Part shown: one piece after another, positions 1 to 12,907 of the stretch | How positions within the stretch are numbered: the first letter of the stretch is position 1 | Layout of the letters: each line of letters starts with the position of its first letter | Origin: Omphalotus guepiniiformis | Lineage: Eukaryota; Basidiomycota; Agaricomycetes; Agaricales; Omphalotaceae | Reading direction: 5' to 3' | Length of the DNA: 64,000 nucleotides | Assembly: GCA_028554645.1 (NCBI GenBank) | Contig: JAQOOI010000076.1 | Span: forward strand, 1,488,001 to 1,552,000 | The notes under the pieces: generated by a model | The model's input: the letters and a program-made list of their open reading frames with translations, nothing else | Told to the model about the DNA's origin: nothing | Database searches by the model: none | Position numbers and translations under genes: made by a program

Positions 1-899
1 CGCTTCGTCGAGCGATAACTTCAAATTGGGCCGTCGGTCTAAGGGCTGGGGATAATGCAAATGGCTCGAACGTAAAACTGGAAGACCGACTCGGAGAATC
101 TTGTAACGTCTATCATACCCAGCTGAAAAAAATACTACGTACTAGCACTTACTTCCACCAGCTATAAATTGGATGAACCCCAGCACGTTCCATTTACATT
201 CCTGATAGTCGTCCTCAAGGCCTGTCAAAGTCTCAGCACCTTTCAGCCATCGTAACATCCGAGTAGGCTATTGAGATACTTTTGCGTGTTTTCAAGCTGG
301 AACGACCTGTACATCCCGTTTAGTACACATGTCGGATGATGCTTGGCTCACTAGATGACAATCCCAAGATACGTCCCGAAGTTGAAAGTACTAGTTAATT
401 GTTGTGTTCATAGACATCAGAGCTCAAAAGCCTGTTATCATGTACGGCGCTGACGGGGAAAGTCGAACTTCCACTTCTTATATCAGGCCGCGTTGGCATC
501 ACTCCGGGTCATGGTTTCTGACGTATTCAACGCTATCCAAAGGTTGCATATGGGTATGCCTGAACCGTTGAGAGGCAAGTATCAGACCTCCGAGTTATCA
601 GTCAAGTCCACAATGTTGAAAGCGCCGCATTTGTATGGCAACAACTTCAACTTTGTAGAACTACAAAACTGAGAAAAACCTAATGGAGCTTCCCAAAAAT
701 CTATGGACAGTCGAAGGTAATAAGAAGGCAATTATTGGTCAAAGATTGAGAAATTGACGCAATTATTGGTTACATTATTCCCCTGAAATGCCGGTTGAAA
801 GCCCCGGACCGGGGAACTGTCATTCCGCCGCGGCATTGAAAATATTGAATTTACCAGGAAATTACACATCTCGATCCAGCTGCAGTTGGGCTACATATA
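1..899. other. Intergenic 5' flank, no gene seen
   Basis: No reading frame here shows family motifs or consistent splice structure. The stretch is the upstream region of the sulfate permease that starts at 900. A short AT-rich run (catata) lies directly before that ATG. It may also contain the end or promoter of a gene outside the window. Confidence 0.5.
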
Positions 900-3780
900 A
901 TGGCTCATCCTATCTCCAGCGGAGGTCCGAGCTCCCACAAACCTCATATCGTGCCTATCTCTACAGCCAGTTCACTATTAGGCGCAGAAGGTGTGAGCAC
1001 ACCTCACAGCGACACTGACAGGGAGCCGCTCATGGACACCGATATTGAACGAGTTGCGGGTGTGAGCAACATCGACTCTCGGGGATATGGAAGTATTTCA
1101 AGCTCGGAAGCAGGTGCGTGTTAGTAGTTATCAGCAAGGGCGGGGCCATGATTAACTGGTGCATTCTGGTTTCTTCGTTCAGGTAGCTTGAACAAGCCCT
1201 CGAGGTCCGAAGACAGAAAGAGACTCAAGAAGAAAGTTCAATACTACATTCCATCTTCTGCATGGATACCGAATTATTCCTTTTCTTCGTGAGATTCTTC
1301 CAAACGAGAATTGAGGGGCTACAGCTCATCGGTGTGATAGGCTAGGCGGCGACATGTTAGCTGGGCTTACAGTCGCAAGCATGCTTATTCCTCAGTCTGT
1401 CAGTTACGCATCATCACTAGCAAAATTGAGTCCTGTTACTGGGCTGGTGCGTGAATGTTCCATCAATTGCAGTTCATCGTGCTCAATTACACCTATCTAG
1501 TTTGCGGCTTCGATACCTGGCATAATTTACGCATTCCTTGGTACTTCACGACACATGAACGTAGCCCCTGAAGCTGCTCTGAGTTTGCTATTGGGCCAGG
1601 CTGTCGATGAAATACGCCATGAAATTTCGGATCCCCACTCTGATAAGGGAGAAGCGCTGGGTATAGCTGTTGCAACTGTAATAACGTTACAGGTCGGCTT
1701 GATCTCCTTCCTATTCGGTTTTTTTCGATTGGGATTCATCGATGTCATCTTGAGCCGCGCTCTTCTTCGTGGATTTGTTGCAGCAATGGCTGTTATCATC
1801 ATGATGTACGTTCTCTGGTTCTGCAGCATTTTTTCCCCTTCAGTAACCGTTTTGCGCGTTAAGTGAGCAGCTGATGCCAATGTTAGGTCTTGTGGCCCTC
1901 GAACGTACAGTTCACCCAGGCACTACTGCCGAGAAATTCATATTTCTCATAGAGAATATGTTTACGCATAGTAACCCTGTCACAACGCTCGTTAGTTTCA
2001 CGGCGCTTGGAACCTTAATCTTTCTCAGGCTCGTCAAAGGGATGTTTAGAAAATACTGGTTTATCTATCGGATACCAGAAGTACTTGTCGTGGTGGTTGT
2101 GTCAACTTGTGCGTTCTGCTTGTCCTTGTCAAAACGCCCCTAAGCTTACCATATGTCAGTTCTGTCTGCTGAGTTTCGCTGGGATCAAGACGGTGTCGAC
2201 ATCCTAGGCGACGTACATGTCAACACCTCGGGACACTTCCTCCAACTGCCACTTTCAAAGGCCAACATGGGATACCTTCGACGAACGACTTCCACCGCTG
2301 TGTAAGCCGACTGTCCTCTTCCTTCTGCACGACTTATCTTACATCGTTATATGTCAGTGTGAGCGCTGTCGTTGGGTACCTGGATAGCATGGTTGCCGCC
2401 AAACAGGCCGCTTCTCGTTTTGGTTACACAATTAGTCCTAATCGTGAGTTAGTTGCTCTCGGGGCTTCCAATATCGCTGGGTCTTTTATTCCCGGAACGC
2501 TCCCTGCCTTCGGCTCTATTACTCGGTCAGTGATATCTACTTCTGTGCGCGTGATGGTTTAGGGCATGAGCTGACTTTGTCACCTCGAACACGTATCAAC
2601 GGCGATGTGGGTGGTACTACACAAATGGCATCTTTGATATGTTCCGGAGTCGTATTACTTGCGACGTTCTATCTTCTTCCATGGTTGTATTATCTCCCTA
2701 AGTGTGTCTTGGCTTCAATGTACGTCCTTCCCTCGACTCTTTGGGTCGTATATTTACATATCACGTCTCCAAAGCATCACCTTGGTGGTATTCTCTCTTA
2801 TAGCGGAAACGCCCCACGACCTCATATATTACTGGAAGTACGTCAGATTTCATAAATCACCATAGATCCTAATGTCGATGCTCCAACAAATAGAATGCGC
2901 GCATGGATGGACCTGACGCTTGCGGTTCTGACGTTCTTGTTCTGCATCATTTGGGATGTCGAAGCCGGTATCGTCGTCAGCTTGATCATTTCTTTGATGT
3001 TGGTCGTGCATCGGTCATCAAAGACAAGAATGACAATACTGGTGAGCTGTTTTGCGGCACAATATACTTTTGCAGTTGGGTTTGATCGTTGTTCCTTTGT
3101 GGGTGCGCAGGGTCGGATACCGGGCACTGATAGGTGGAAACCTATTAATGAAAACCCAGAGGCAGAGGAGGACGTTTCTGGTGCTGTGATTGTACGGATA
3201 AGAGAGAACCTTGATTTCGGTAAGCACTTGGTTCAGCCATGTTGAGCAAACTGATGCTCATTATTGAATTAGCGAATACTGCTCAGCTCAAAGGTGCGCA
3301 TACTCGACGAGTGAAAGTTCGGAGTGTTGAAACTGACGGTTGGTTAATGTTTTTTTAGAGCGATTAAGGCGACTTGAACTGTACGGTGTCGACAAGAGTC
3401 ATCCTTCTGAGGACCCTCGTCGGCGACAGGCGACAGTGCTAGTGTTCCATATGGCTGACGTAGAAACGTGTGATGCGATGTGAGTTTCTTATTCATATTT
3501 CGTCCTAGGAAATGCACACTGACCATGAAAACTCTAGTGCATCTCAGATATTCTACGAACTTCTGGTTGAATATCGAGTAAGTCCTCTTTCACGCTCCTC
3601 CACTTCTCATTACTGATTAGGGTATCATTGTAGGGTCGCGGAGTAGGTCTTTACATCACACACCTCCGGCCAGGGCCTCGGAAGACCTTTGAAAAAGCAG
3701 GGATGGTCAAGCTGTTGGGAGTGGATGCGTTCCAGGACAACGTTGCGGATGCTATGGTTCGCCTTCGATACATGACGTGA
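900..3780 (+). CDS. SulP-family sulfate permease with C-terminal STAS domain
   Basis: This is a plasma- or vacuolar-membrane anion transporter of the SLC26/SulP family, expected to carry sulfate. The gene is split by about ten short introns. The spliced frame starts at the ATG at 900 with a hydrophilic Ser/Thr-rich tail. The SulP core follows: AGLTVASMLIPQSVSYA, then FAASIPGIIYAFLGTSRH, GFVAAMAVIIM, GSFIPGTLPAFGSITR and LPWLYYLPKCVLAS, with many hydrophobic spans. After the last membrane segment comes a STAS domain (about 3150-3780) containing AVIVRIRENLDFAN, LVFHMADVETCDA and GVGLYITHLRPG. The stop is at 3778-3780. The length of about 750 residues is normal for fungal SulP proteins and all joins keep frame (for example SII|TLVVFSLIAETPHDL across 2718-2777), so it looks intact. 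It converges on the cyclase gene. Substrate choice between sulfate and other anions is inferred from family only. Confidence 0.9.
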
Positions 3781-4103
3781 TGATACACGGATTGTTAGAT
3801 TTTATGGTATACCGGATTTACGATCATCTACGATAGTCAGTATAATGTAGTAGCATTGGGCTTGCTAGTGGTCTTTTGGTTGGTGTTTTTTGGATTTAGA
3901 CGTTTGTAGCTTGATATTGATAGAGATACTATGTAGTATATGTTATCGTGACTGCATACACACTCGGGTGCCCAGACGATATCAATGCTACATCCACAAT
4001 AGTTATATCAAAAGTTCAAGGTATTTCAAGGTCTCATACGGACATGCGGACATATACGGCCAAGGGCTGATACAAACTTCCACTTGACGAATGGTTGATT
4101 AAC
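3781..4103. other. Convergent 3' intergenic region
   Basis: About 320 bp lie between the stop of the sulfate permease and the stop of the minus-strand cyclase. It should hold both 3' UTRs. No coding signal or distinctive repeat was seen. Confidence 0.5.
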
Positions 4104-4766
4104 TCACGAACATCCTTTCCACCCATACGCTCTCACCGGGGAGCCATCACATCCAGTGATATTCAAGGGAACGAGGCTGACCATCACCTCCGGCCCACTC
4201 AACTCCTTCAAATTAGTCAAGTTCTCGGCAATGATACCTCCAGACCCCAAGATAACTTCATGAGCCCCATATCCTTCTGGACCGTCAACAGCATCTGGAC
4301 TAAGCGTGTCGACACCTACCACCGATATACCCTTTGAGACTATCATTTCAGCAGCATGTCTATCCAAGTACGGATACTCAAAATATCTGGGCGAGCCCCA
4401 ATACTCTGACCATCCAGTCCAGAGTAACAAAATTCTGACATCCCCCATCTTCTCGGAAAACGGAGACAAATCCTCCCAAGTTATCTTCTGATTTACCGAT
4501 TTGTGAGTGAGATCGACGACGAGAGCAGGTCCGACGAGAGATGACAGAGGAAGCTGATCGATGGTCTTTCCAGAAGCAACAAAGTGAGAAGGCGCGTCTA
4601 TATGCGTTCCGGTATGTGACCCGAGTGAGATTGAGTGTACGCTGTAGCCATCCTTCTCGATGGAAGCGAATGGGTGGCAGGTCAGAACGGGGTCACCTGG
4701 ATAAATCGGAATGTTTGAATCAAGTTTATGAGATAGGTCGATGATAGTAGTTTGTGGACTCTCCAT
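4104..4766 (-). CDS. Putative cyclase / kynurenine formamidase-like metal-dependent hydrolase
   Basis: A single uninterrupted frame of 220 residues from the ATG at 4766. It matches the putative cyclase superfamily (PF04199), which includes bacterial arylformamidase (KynB-type), isatin hydrolase and polyketide-cyclase-like proteins. The family's Zn/Mn-binding signature is plain at about residues 51-61: HTGTHIDAPSH. Further family features are the N-terminal IIDLSHKLDSNIPIYPGDP, the mid LLLWTGWSEYWG, and VVGVDTLSPDAV followed by GAHEVIL. Length is normal for the family. No signal peptide or intron is evident, so a cytosolic enzyme is likely. The exact substrate (N-formylkynurenine or another amide/ester) cannot be read from the sequence. 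Confidence 0.85.
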   Translation of the reverse strand: MESPQTTIIDLSHKLDSNIPIYPGDPVLTCHPFASIEKDGYSVHSISLGSHTGTHIDAPSHFVASGKTIDQLPLSSLVGPALVVDLTHKSVNQKITWEDLSPFSEKMGDVRILLLWTGWSEYWGSPRYFEYPYLDRHAAEMIVSKGISVVGVDTLSPDAVDGPEGYGAHEVILGSGGIIAENLTNLKELSGPEVMVSLVPLNITGCDGSPVRAYGWKGCS

Positions 4767-6783
4767 CGTCCTAGCTTGGCCCTAACAGAACCCCAGGCTG
4801 GCACAGGTTGGGAGCGAAGTTATGTGAGGCAGAGGAGCTAAACGGATCCCCGGCCCGCCTATGCCCCCAAGACTTTTGCCTTATGTAATTAGAGTTACTG
4901 GTTTTTGAATTCCTTAATTTGCTCCTGATTTGCTGTGAGCTGAGCTCATCCCTTTTGACTTATAACTCTTACTCTCTGCGCTGAAGAGGTACAGTGAATC
5001 CCTCACTACTTACAATAAATCATGAATTCTCAGATTCGGTTTTGTGTCGTAGGTAAAATCCGGTCTTTTTGATACTCGTCCGCATGAGTGTGTGGATCCT
5101 AGAGACAACGCGATCAAGACTCTGCTCGACATTCAATATTCTGTTTACCTTCTAAATGATGCCTCAAAATCATCCTCCTCAAGAAATGATAGCGTTAGCC
5201 AATGTCGCACCAGGGCATTACCCGTTCGCGCAAATTGCAGAACATCCGGACTCTACGACGCTGCCGGAAGTTTGCACGCACCTCAAACCAGTAATTCCAC
5301 GTATGGAAGTGGATTTTTTACACCTACATCGTCTGCTTCTACTCTACCGACTCCCGGTCCAGCCGCCGTCTTGACGCTGTGCGTGGTTGTGCATGTAGGA
5401 TCTACGAGAAAGAGATGGATGTCCTGCGCGAAGAGATTACTATCCCTGTTTCCAATATCTGTGCCTCATTCTGAACACCTATTCGAGGAAGTTGCACGAC
5501 TTAGGGGTAATAATGACTTCCTTTGCTGGCAGACGACCTTCCTTCAAACGGCGGGACTGAGTGCGGGACTCACTAAATGCAAACACGGTTGTGCGTCCAC
5601 CGGCGCTTGACAAAACGCCTTCAAGATTGGATCACATTCGCTGGATGATTTGGAAACAGAATAAAATAATCCTAGTCTCTGCTGGCATTGGGATGCCGAT
5701 ATCAACTGGTCAACTGTCAACATGGAGAGTTGCTCTGGCAACCCAAAAAAAGCCTTCGCCTTTCTGTTTTCCTCCGAGTCGCTGAACCCTCATTAGCTCT
5801 TTCTTGCGCATCTGGGATCGCGGCTACATTCATTCTTCTTCAAGTCCTGTGCCTTCCTTCGTAGGGCTTGCCTATGGCATTTCTGTTGCCTCGTCCATTG
5901 ACGGTTGCTCTCTTTTCGCAAAGATGATGACTTCCCCATGTTCTCAATGCGAAATATCGACGGGCTTTTTCGGTGTGCTTTGGACAAATGGTCGCACGTC
6001 ATGTATTTCCTTCGATTCATGTTCTTGTGTTCGCTGTCCCGTTCGCACTCTTTCCGGAGTTGACGTCAGAGGAGGTACGATATACTCCTATTATCTGGAG
6101 TACATGTCCTCACACTCACAATGCAGATCTTTTAAAAATTTCATAACGCTTGTACTGTGCTGTCTGACGAAAGTAAAGTCACTTGCCTTTCAGTCACAAG
6201 TCAACTGTGAATTCAACTTGATCTGCTCCTGCCTTGATTGAAACATTTGCTGCAGGCGTGTCTGTAAGTTCGTGCACGTTAATGAAGGCCCGGTGAACAA
6301 TTACCAAGCAACATGTAGTCTTTTTGTTCCACGCACACTCCGAGTCAACATCGAAGTACTTCTACAGCATTGACTGTACTTGGCTCATTTCGACAACCCT
6401 ATGACACGAAGACTCGCTTGTACGACGGCTTCCGATGGGCATCTGATGACAGGGTCTCACGGGGACTCTCAACTCCTCGATGTAGCTTTTCCAGTCATCG
6501 ATTCTCTTCCATTGGATGTATGGGCTTCCCTCCCCCGGCTTGAAATGGCTAGCCTGAGAAGTCTCCGAAAGTGCAATCAAATTACCTTCAAGCCACAGTT
6601 GTGTCACTTCACGGGTATCTCAGGATAAATCCTGACAATACAGCATTCTTCCTCTTAATGCACTTGATCTAGGCTACCTCAGTACCCGCTTATTACCTTC
6701 CTCGTTGTCTTAACCAAGCACACATTTACGTCTACATCTTAGCACGGACAATGAGGACGAACCGCGGTCTCATCGTATCTCAG
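4767..6783. other. 2 kb region with broken reading frames, no supported gene
   Basis: Several open stretches exist (for example plus-strand 5092-5610 and 5804-6241), but none joins into a protein with a recognised domain. Frames are interrupted by stops without matching splice sites. It could hold a decayed gene. I see nothing here that supports a functional call. Confidence 0.4.
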
Positions 6784-6790
6784 TATAAAG
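6784..6790 (+). promoter_or_regulatory. TATA box of the first CYP505 gene
   Basis: TATAAAG lies 46 bp before the ATG of the CYP505-type gene at 6836. The paralogue on the other strand also has a TATA box in a similar position. Confidence 0.5.
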
Positions 6791-6835
6791 TCTGAAACTT
6801 CAATATTCTCAATCATTGCAATCGTTATCCCAATC

Positions 6836-9800
6836 ATGACCACACCAATTCCACAGCCACCTGCTATTCCTTTCCTCGGAAATGTCAACGACGTAGACCA
6901 CGATGTTCCAATACAGTCGTATTCTCTCTTGTCCAAGCAATACGGGGAGATTTTTCAATTAAACGTTCTCGGTAAGTCACTCCTCGAGATAGTGATAGAG
7001 CTAAGACTGAATGAGATGGGTCATTTTGTAGGCACTCATATCATTTATCTTTCTTCTTACAACTTGGTGCATGAAGTATGCGACGAAAAACGGTTCAAAA
7101 AGAGCGTCCCAGGACCACTTGGGGAAGTTCGCAATTTTGTTAAGGATGCCTTGTTCACGGTCAGCTTCTTCCTATCAAGAGCTGCATCGTACTCAATCTT
7201 GCTTTACTCTCCGTTAGGCTCATGATGACGAACCTGATTGGGCAATTGCTCGTAAGTTCTTGAGTGTTATAGTCACACCCCATTCCCTCTTGATGATCAA
7301 TTTGCATCTCCAGATCGCCTTCTCATGCCTGCCTTCAGCACCTTGAACGTTCGCAACATGATGGAAGACATGCGTGATGTGTGCAGCCAGCTCGTTCTCA
7401 AGGTAGCTAAATCTCTTGAATTTTGCTTGGCTTGCTCATTGAACTGGATTGACTCGAGTACAGTGGGAACGGTACGCCATCTCATTTTGACGAAGAGCAC
7501 TATTCTCACTATTTCATCGTAGTTTCGGGCCAGAACATGTAATAGATCCTTCTGACGATTTCACGAGGATCGCTTTTGACGCCATTGCACTGTGCACCAT
7601 GTCGTACCGGTTCGTTTATTCTGCCCCTCGTAATTGATAATGTTAGTGATAATGATGTGGCTGCAGATTCAATTCATTCTATGGGGTCAGTATGATTGAT
7701 GTACCTTTTGGTTCCTGACACTTAGTTTTTTTGGGTCAGGAATCTGCACCACCTTTCCCTCGCGCCATGGCCGATTATCTAAGGGAATGCTTTGCCCGGT
7801 TCAACCGACCGAGCATTGTATCAGCTTTGATGACCGGAACTAGTGCCAAATATGAAGCGGACAAGAAGTACTTGACTGACGTCGCTGCTCAGAGTAAGTC
7901 TAGATCTCCATTGTCCCAACAGCACAAACATTCAGCGTTATGTACAGATTGTCGCCGATCGCAGGGCGCATCCAACCGAGAAAAAGGACCTGCTTAATGT
8001 TATGCTGTATTCAAAAGACACCGTAACCGGCCAAGGATTGTCCGATGATAACATCGCTCGCAATGTACGTGTCACTTAATTACTTAAATCACGCTCCTTG
8101 CTCACTGCTTTAATAGCTCATAACTTTCCTCATTGCCGGTAAATACCGAAATTTCCTTTTGATAGAACTCCATTGATGTTTGAATACAATGCTACAAAGG
8201 CCACGAAACTTCTTCCGGTGGGTAGTAACACTCTCTTAGAACATCCAATCACAAACTAAAACTGAGGCATGTTAAGGGTTGTTGAGCTTCATTACATACT
8301 TCCTGATCAAGAATCCCGAGTGCATGCGCAAACTACAACGCGAAGTGGACGAGGTGCTGCAAGGTCGCCCAGTGCAATTCGAGGATTTCAGCAAAATGCC
8401 TTACCTCATAGGTGAAATAAACAAATTCTGGTCCTGCGTTAGCTAATGCTTCTGATAGCTGTCATGCGCGAGACCCTTCGATTGACCCCCACTGCACCGG
8501 GACGGTCGGCGCAGGCTATTGAGGATACAACCCTCGGTAATGGAAAATATGCCATCAAAGCCGGTGCACCCCTCTATGTTCTCACCTGGGTGTATCAGAA
8601 AGACCCTGCTATCTGGGGAGAAGATGTACGTCTATCCCATTTTCGAGAACATCATCTGACTATCTATTGGTAGGCTGAAGTATTCCGCCCTGAAGTACTC
8701 ACTTCTTCTACGTTTCTGAAGAAATTGTCGCTGACATCTTCGTTGGTAGCGAATGTTGGATGGAAAGTTTGAGGCTCTTCCGGTATATATCCATTTCCGC
8801 GAGCTGTTACATCACAATACTAATACTTGTTCCCCAGCCCCACGCTTGGGTTCCGGTACGTTTTCGAGCCTATTGACGCCTTTCTCCTCTTGCCTTACAT
8901 TTTCAAAAGTTCGGTTTTGGTATCAGGGCATGTATAGGACGACCTTTCGCCTGGCAGGAAGTTAGCTTGGTTCTAGCTTCCGTGGTCCAGAAGTTCGACC
9001 TTTCGTTTGACGATCCTTCGTACGACCTGCGTCTCAAGCAATCTCTGACCGTCAAACCCGATGGCCTGAGGATCCGTGCCACGCCCCGCACAACAGGACC
9101 ACGCCTCTATGCTACTCCTTCTTCCAATTTACACTCTCGTAATGATTCCAAACCGAAGCCGAAAGTGGCGCCGGTTTCAGAGACGAATACGACTTTGTAT
9201 CTGCTTTATGGTTCGAACACAGGTACATCTGAAGCTTTCGCACAAAGGATCGCAGATGATGCTGCAAGTCATGGATTCCTTGCTCGCTGTTTAATCTACT
9301 TTCTTTGACGCGGACCCTCATGTAGGATTCCGTCCGGTCCTTGGTACCATGGATTCTGCTACAGGCAACCTGCCTACGGATGGACCCGTCGTCATTCTGA
9401 CGGCTTCCTACGAAGGTAAGTCAGGTGCTGTGTTGCCAGATGTGAAGTGATCCGAATCGCTTTCAGGTCAACCTGCGGATAACGCCGGGAAATTCGTCAA
9501 CTGGATCGAACACCTCGAAGGTGACGCTCTCAAGGGTGTCAGTTTCACCGTCTTTGGAAGCGGTAACACCGATTGGGTCCGGACCTACCAGCGAATCCCC
9601 AAGTTGTGCGATGAGGCGCTCGAGGCGCACGGAGGAAAACGGCTTCTTGCTCGAGGTGTAGGTGATTCGAGCAAAGGCGAGTTCTTCCAACTATTTGATG
9701 AGTTTGAAGAACTGCTTTGGGATACTTTGAGTGAGGTCAGTATGAAGTTTATATATCTTGAGGTGCATATCGTTAATACGAATGCGTTTGATTAGCTTTA

Positions 9801-11380
9801 TTCGGTGACCAAATCCTCCAAAGCAAGTACAGCGGGCTTTGAAGTCAAGACAGTGGATACTAGCGAAGACCGCTCAGCCGCACTCCGTCAACCTGATACC
9901 GCATTGGGTACTGTCATTGAAAACAAGATTCTTACTGCGCCAGGACAGCCCATCAAAAGGCACATAGAGTTCGCGCTCCCCAAGGGTACAACCTATCGAG
10001 CGGGCGACTATCTTGCGATGTGAGTCAGAATTGAATTTTTTTGTTCTATATGCTCACGACCTGCAATATCTAGTCTTCCGCACAACCCTGTTCGTGATGT
10101 ACATCGTGTGTTGGCGCACTTTGGTCTTTCTCAAGATCAGGAGGTACTTGTTCACTAATTATCTTCCCTACTTGCATCTTACCAATTACTAAAACGAAAT
10201 AGATCATCATCTCTTCATCGACCCCTACGTCTCTTCCGGTCGACAAACCAATACTCATCACGGAAGTCCTCAGCGGATACGTCGAGCTATCCCAACCCGC
10301 GACAACCCGCGACCTCCGTATTTTGCTAGAAGTAATCACCGACTCAAGCGTCCGAACCACCCTCGAAGAGCTCACGTCAACCTACCAAGAAAAAGTCCTC
10401 GCGAAACGTCTCAGCCTCCTCGACATCCTCGAAACTTACAAATCCTCCATCCCTCTCCCTCTAAGCACCTTCCTCCGCATGCTTCCATCCATGCGCGTGA
10501 GGCAATACTCTATCTCATCTTCCCCGTTGTGGAACCCCGAGCACGTAACACTGACGATCAGCGTCATAGAGTCTCCGTCTATCGCTGATGAGTCAAAGAC
10601 GTTCCTTGGTGTTGCATCGAATTATCTCTCACAGCTTATTCCTGGGAATCGTGTACAGATGGGCGTGCGTGCTTCGGCTGCGGCGTTCCACCCTCCTGAA
10701 GACCCGACGGTGCCGATTGTGATGTATTGCGCTGGGTCGGGGCTTGCGCCTATGAGAGGGTTCATTCAGGTATGTGTGTTGTAACTAAACTAGGTTTACC
10801 TCTCTGACATGTCTCCTGCATCAAGGAACGAGCAATGCAAAAACAATCAGGCCGAAACGTCGCTCCCATCCTCTTATTCTTCGGTTGTCGCGCTCCAAAC
10901 GCCGACTTTTTGTATTCCGATTCCGATCTAGCGGAGTGGAGTAAACTAGGAGTACTTGACATTCGACCTGCTTTCTCGAGGGCTCCGGAGCGTTCTGAAG
11001 GGTGCAAGTACGTTCAAGAGTAAGTCACTGTTCCTTGGGCTTATATGAGAAGGTCCGGGTGCTGATTGGACACACTCCTCCTTCTGTTATGGTTATGTAG
11101 TCGTTTGTGGCACGATCGGGAAGACGTGATTAAAGCGTATAAAGACAAAGCCAAGGTTCGTGAATATCTTTCCTCTATTCATACAGGACTACCACTAACG
11201 GCTTTCTGCTCCCGCGGTTCGCAGTTCTTCACCTGCGGCTCAAGCCGAATCTCCAAAGGAATCAAAGCCAAATCCCTTGAAGTCATCAAAAACCTCCGAG
11301 GTGGCCTCAATGAAGCTGAAGCGGCGGCTGAATTCGAATTGTTGATGAATGGACGTTATGCCACTGATATCTTTGATTGA
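6836..11380 (+). CDS. CYP505-type fatty-acid hydroxylase: P450 fused to NADPH-P450 reductase (copy 1)
   Basis: A self-sufficient P450 (P450foxy/P450BM3 type). The family hydroxylates fatty acids near the omega end using NADPH through its own FAD/FMN reductase. Spliced by eye it starts MTTPIPQPPAIPFLGN. The oxygen-activation motif AGHETSSG lies on a tiny exon at about 8200-8220, the ExxR helix reads RETLRLTPTAP, and the haem loop FGFGIRACIGRPFAWQE has its Cys codon at 8931-8933. The flavodoxin domain has LYGSNTGTSE, then come RQYSISSSPLW (FAD) and CAGSGLAPMRGF (NADPH). It ends RYATDIFD at 11380, about 1,050 residues. All domains are present. One odd point: the intron at 9274-9325, needed to keep frame in the flavodoxin domain, starts with GA instead of GT. 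The 3' end faces the 3-hydroxyacyl-CoA dehydrogenase gene. Confidence 0.9.
9274..9325 (+). other. Non-canonical GA-AG intron candidate in CYP505 copy 1
   Basis: The spliced frame requires ASHG joined to FRPVLGTMD. The sequence at the expected donor is CATG|gattcc and at the acceptor tgtag|GATTCC, so a 7-base direct repeat GGATTCC spans both edges. None of the cut points allowed by the repeat gives GT-AG. The paralogue has a normal GTCAGT donor at the same codon. A GT at 9289 joined to the AG before 9350 would also keep frame but would delete part of the flavodoxin domain. Confidence 0.55.
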
Positions 11381-11568
11381 ACAAGTGAGGAGAGATGCCT
11401 TGGTCTCAAGGGCTGTAGTTGTGCTTGTTTGAAGTTGTAGAGAGCCACCTGTACTTGTATGCTGTAGACTTAGTGTTTGCAGAATCCGTTTTACCTCCAC
11501 TTGACCTCTCGTCAACCCCAAAGGAAGAGTTTCTTATCCTAATATTACATCCGTGGATAAGTAAAGAC

Positions 11569-12907
11569 CTACGAGTACTCATAAAAGCCCTTTCCACTCT
11601 TTTTGCCATACCACCCAGCATCAACCATTCGCTCAAGTAAGATACTAGGCCGATATTTCGAATCTCGGGTCCCGCTGTATAACGTCTCTTGGATGGCGAG
11701 ACAGGTGTCCAGTCCAATGCTAGATACGAATCAATTACGTCCGATGAGAGTGAGTGTCAGTGCTACTTACAAATCGGCTATTCAAAGGAAAATCAGACTT
11801 GTTATAAACGGGTGGATCATTTGAGAAAGGGCTGACCTAATTGTAGGGGACCCATTGGGTGGTTCATACCTAGCTTTAATGTGGTGTCTATGTCATCTCT
11901 AGTTGCGGTACCCTGAAACAACAGCTTAGAGCAACACTCTGAAAACTCAAGGCATACGTACCTTTTCTAGACACATGATTGCCTGATATATGCGCATCAG
12001 TAACGAAGTTCGTATACACTATGCACACCAACTCACTTCATTAATGAAAGGCATTAGAAGAGCATTGGAAACAAATCCCGGCACGTCCTTCGACGTGGTC
12101 ACCTCTGAAAAGGCACTCAGTCTCTGCGAAGTGGACTGATCGTAGCCAACATACCCTTCCCACACGCCACGGCAAACGAGCGTGCTCTGTCTAGAGTCTC
12201 CGTAGTTGTTTGTAGAGCAGATATCAATTCGACCAATTTCTGTTCTTTCATGAGAATAAGTAGGGCTAGCATTTAGCCTGGCATACCATTACTGGAACCG
12301 GATTGAAGAAATGAAGTCCTGAATTTAACAAATAAATGAATGCAGCTTAAGGATTACAGAGATGCATTCATACCTACGACTCTACCAGCGCTTTTCTTCC
12401 CCTCCTCACTAGCGGCACTTAGGCCGGGTGGGACCGCAGCAGTAGCAATCTTGGTGATGCTAATAGAGCTAGTATTTGACGCCAGAATCGCGTTCGGCGA
12501 CAATTCAGTTGCAAGTGTCGAGAAAATAGTTTGCTTCAAGGAAAGATTCTCAGACACTGCCTAAAAAGCGCGATTAAGTAGAGTACTAAGTTCCTAGTAG
12601 AAAGTAAAATACGCACTTCAATAACCATATCAGCATCCCTAAATCCTTTCAGACCTGCCTCATGATCAACAATACTAACCCTGTCCTTTGCTTCCTTTGC
12701 CTCTTCACTCGAGATACGACCTTTAGACACGTCCTTCTCAAGCAACTTGTCCATGAATGCAATACCCTTCTTCAATTGGTCTGAAGACCTATCATGAAGC
12801 AAAACGGGAACTTTTGCTCTCAAAGCAGAGACTAGAGCAATTCCAGTACCCATCTGGCCAGCGCCGAGGACGCCCAATGTACGAATTCCATGAGCAACGA
12901 TGGACAT
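11569..12907 (-). CDS. 3-hydroxyacyl-CoA (3-hydroxybutyryl-CoA) dehydrogenase
   Basis: NAD-dependent oxidation of 3-hydroxyacyl-CoA to 3-ketoacyl-CoA, a fatty-acid beta-oxidation type step. From the ATG at 12907 the protein reads [20 protein letters not shown], with the Rossmann GxGxxG. Then follow SNTSSISIT, the catalytic-His region [42 protein letters not shown], a short exon [26 protein letters not shown] and [11 protein letters not shown], stop at 11569-11571. About eight short introns were inferred and all joins keep frame. N-terminal and C-terminal 3HCDH domains are both complete, and the length near 320 residues is typical. It is transcribed away from the carrier gene 163 bp upstream and converges on the P450 fusion. 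The last residues do not form a clear SKL-type peroxisomal signal, so location is open. Confidence 0.9.

Noticed and set aside
5092..6241. Several plus-strand open frames of 70-170 codons that might be an F-box-like or other gene
   Set aside because: No family motif, stops interrupt each frame, and no splice combination gave a continuous protein. Left as an unsupported region.
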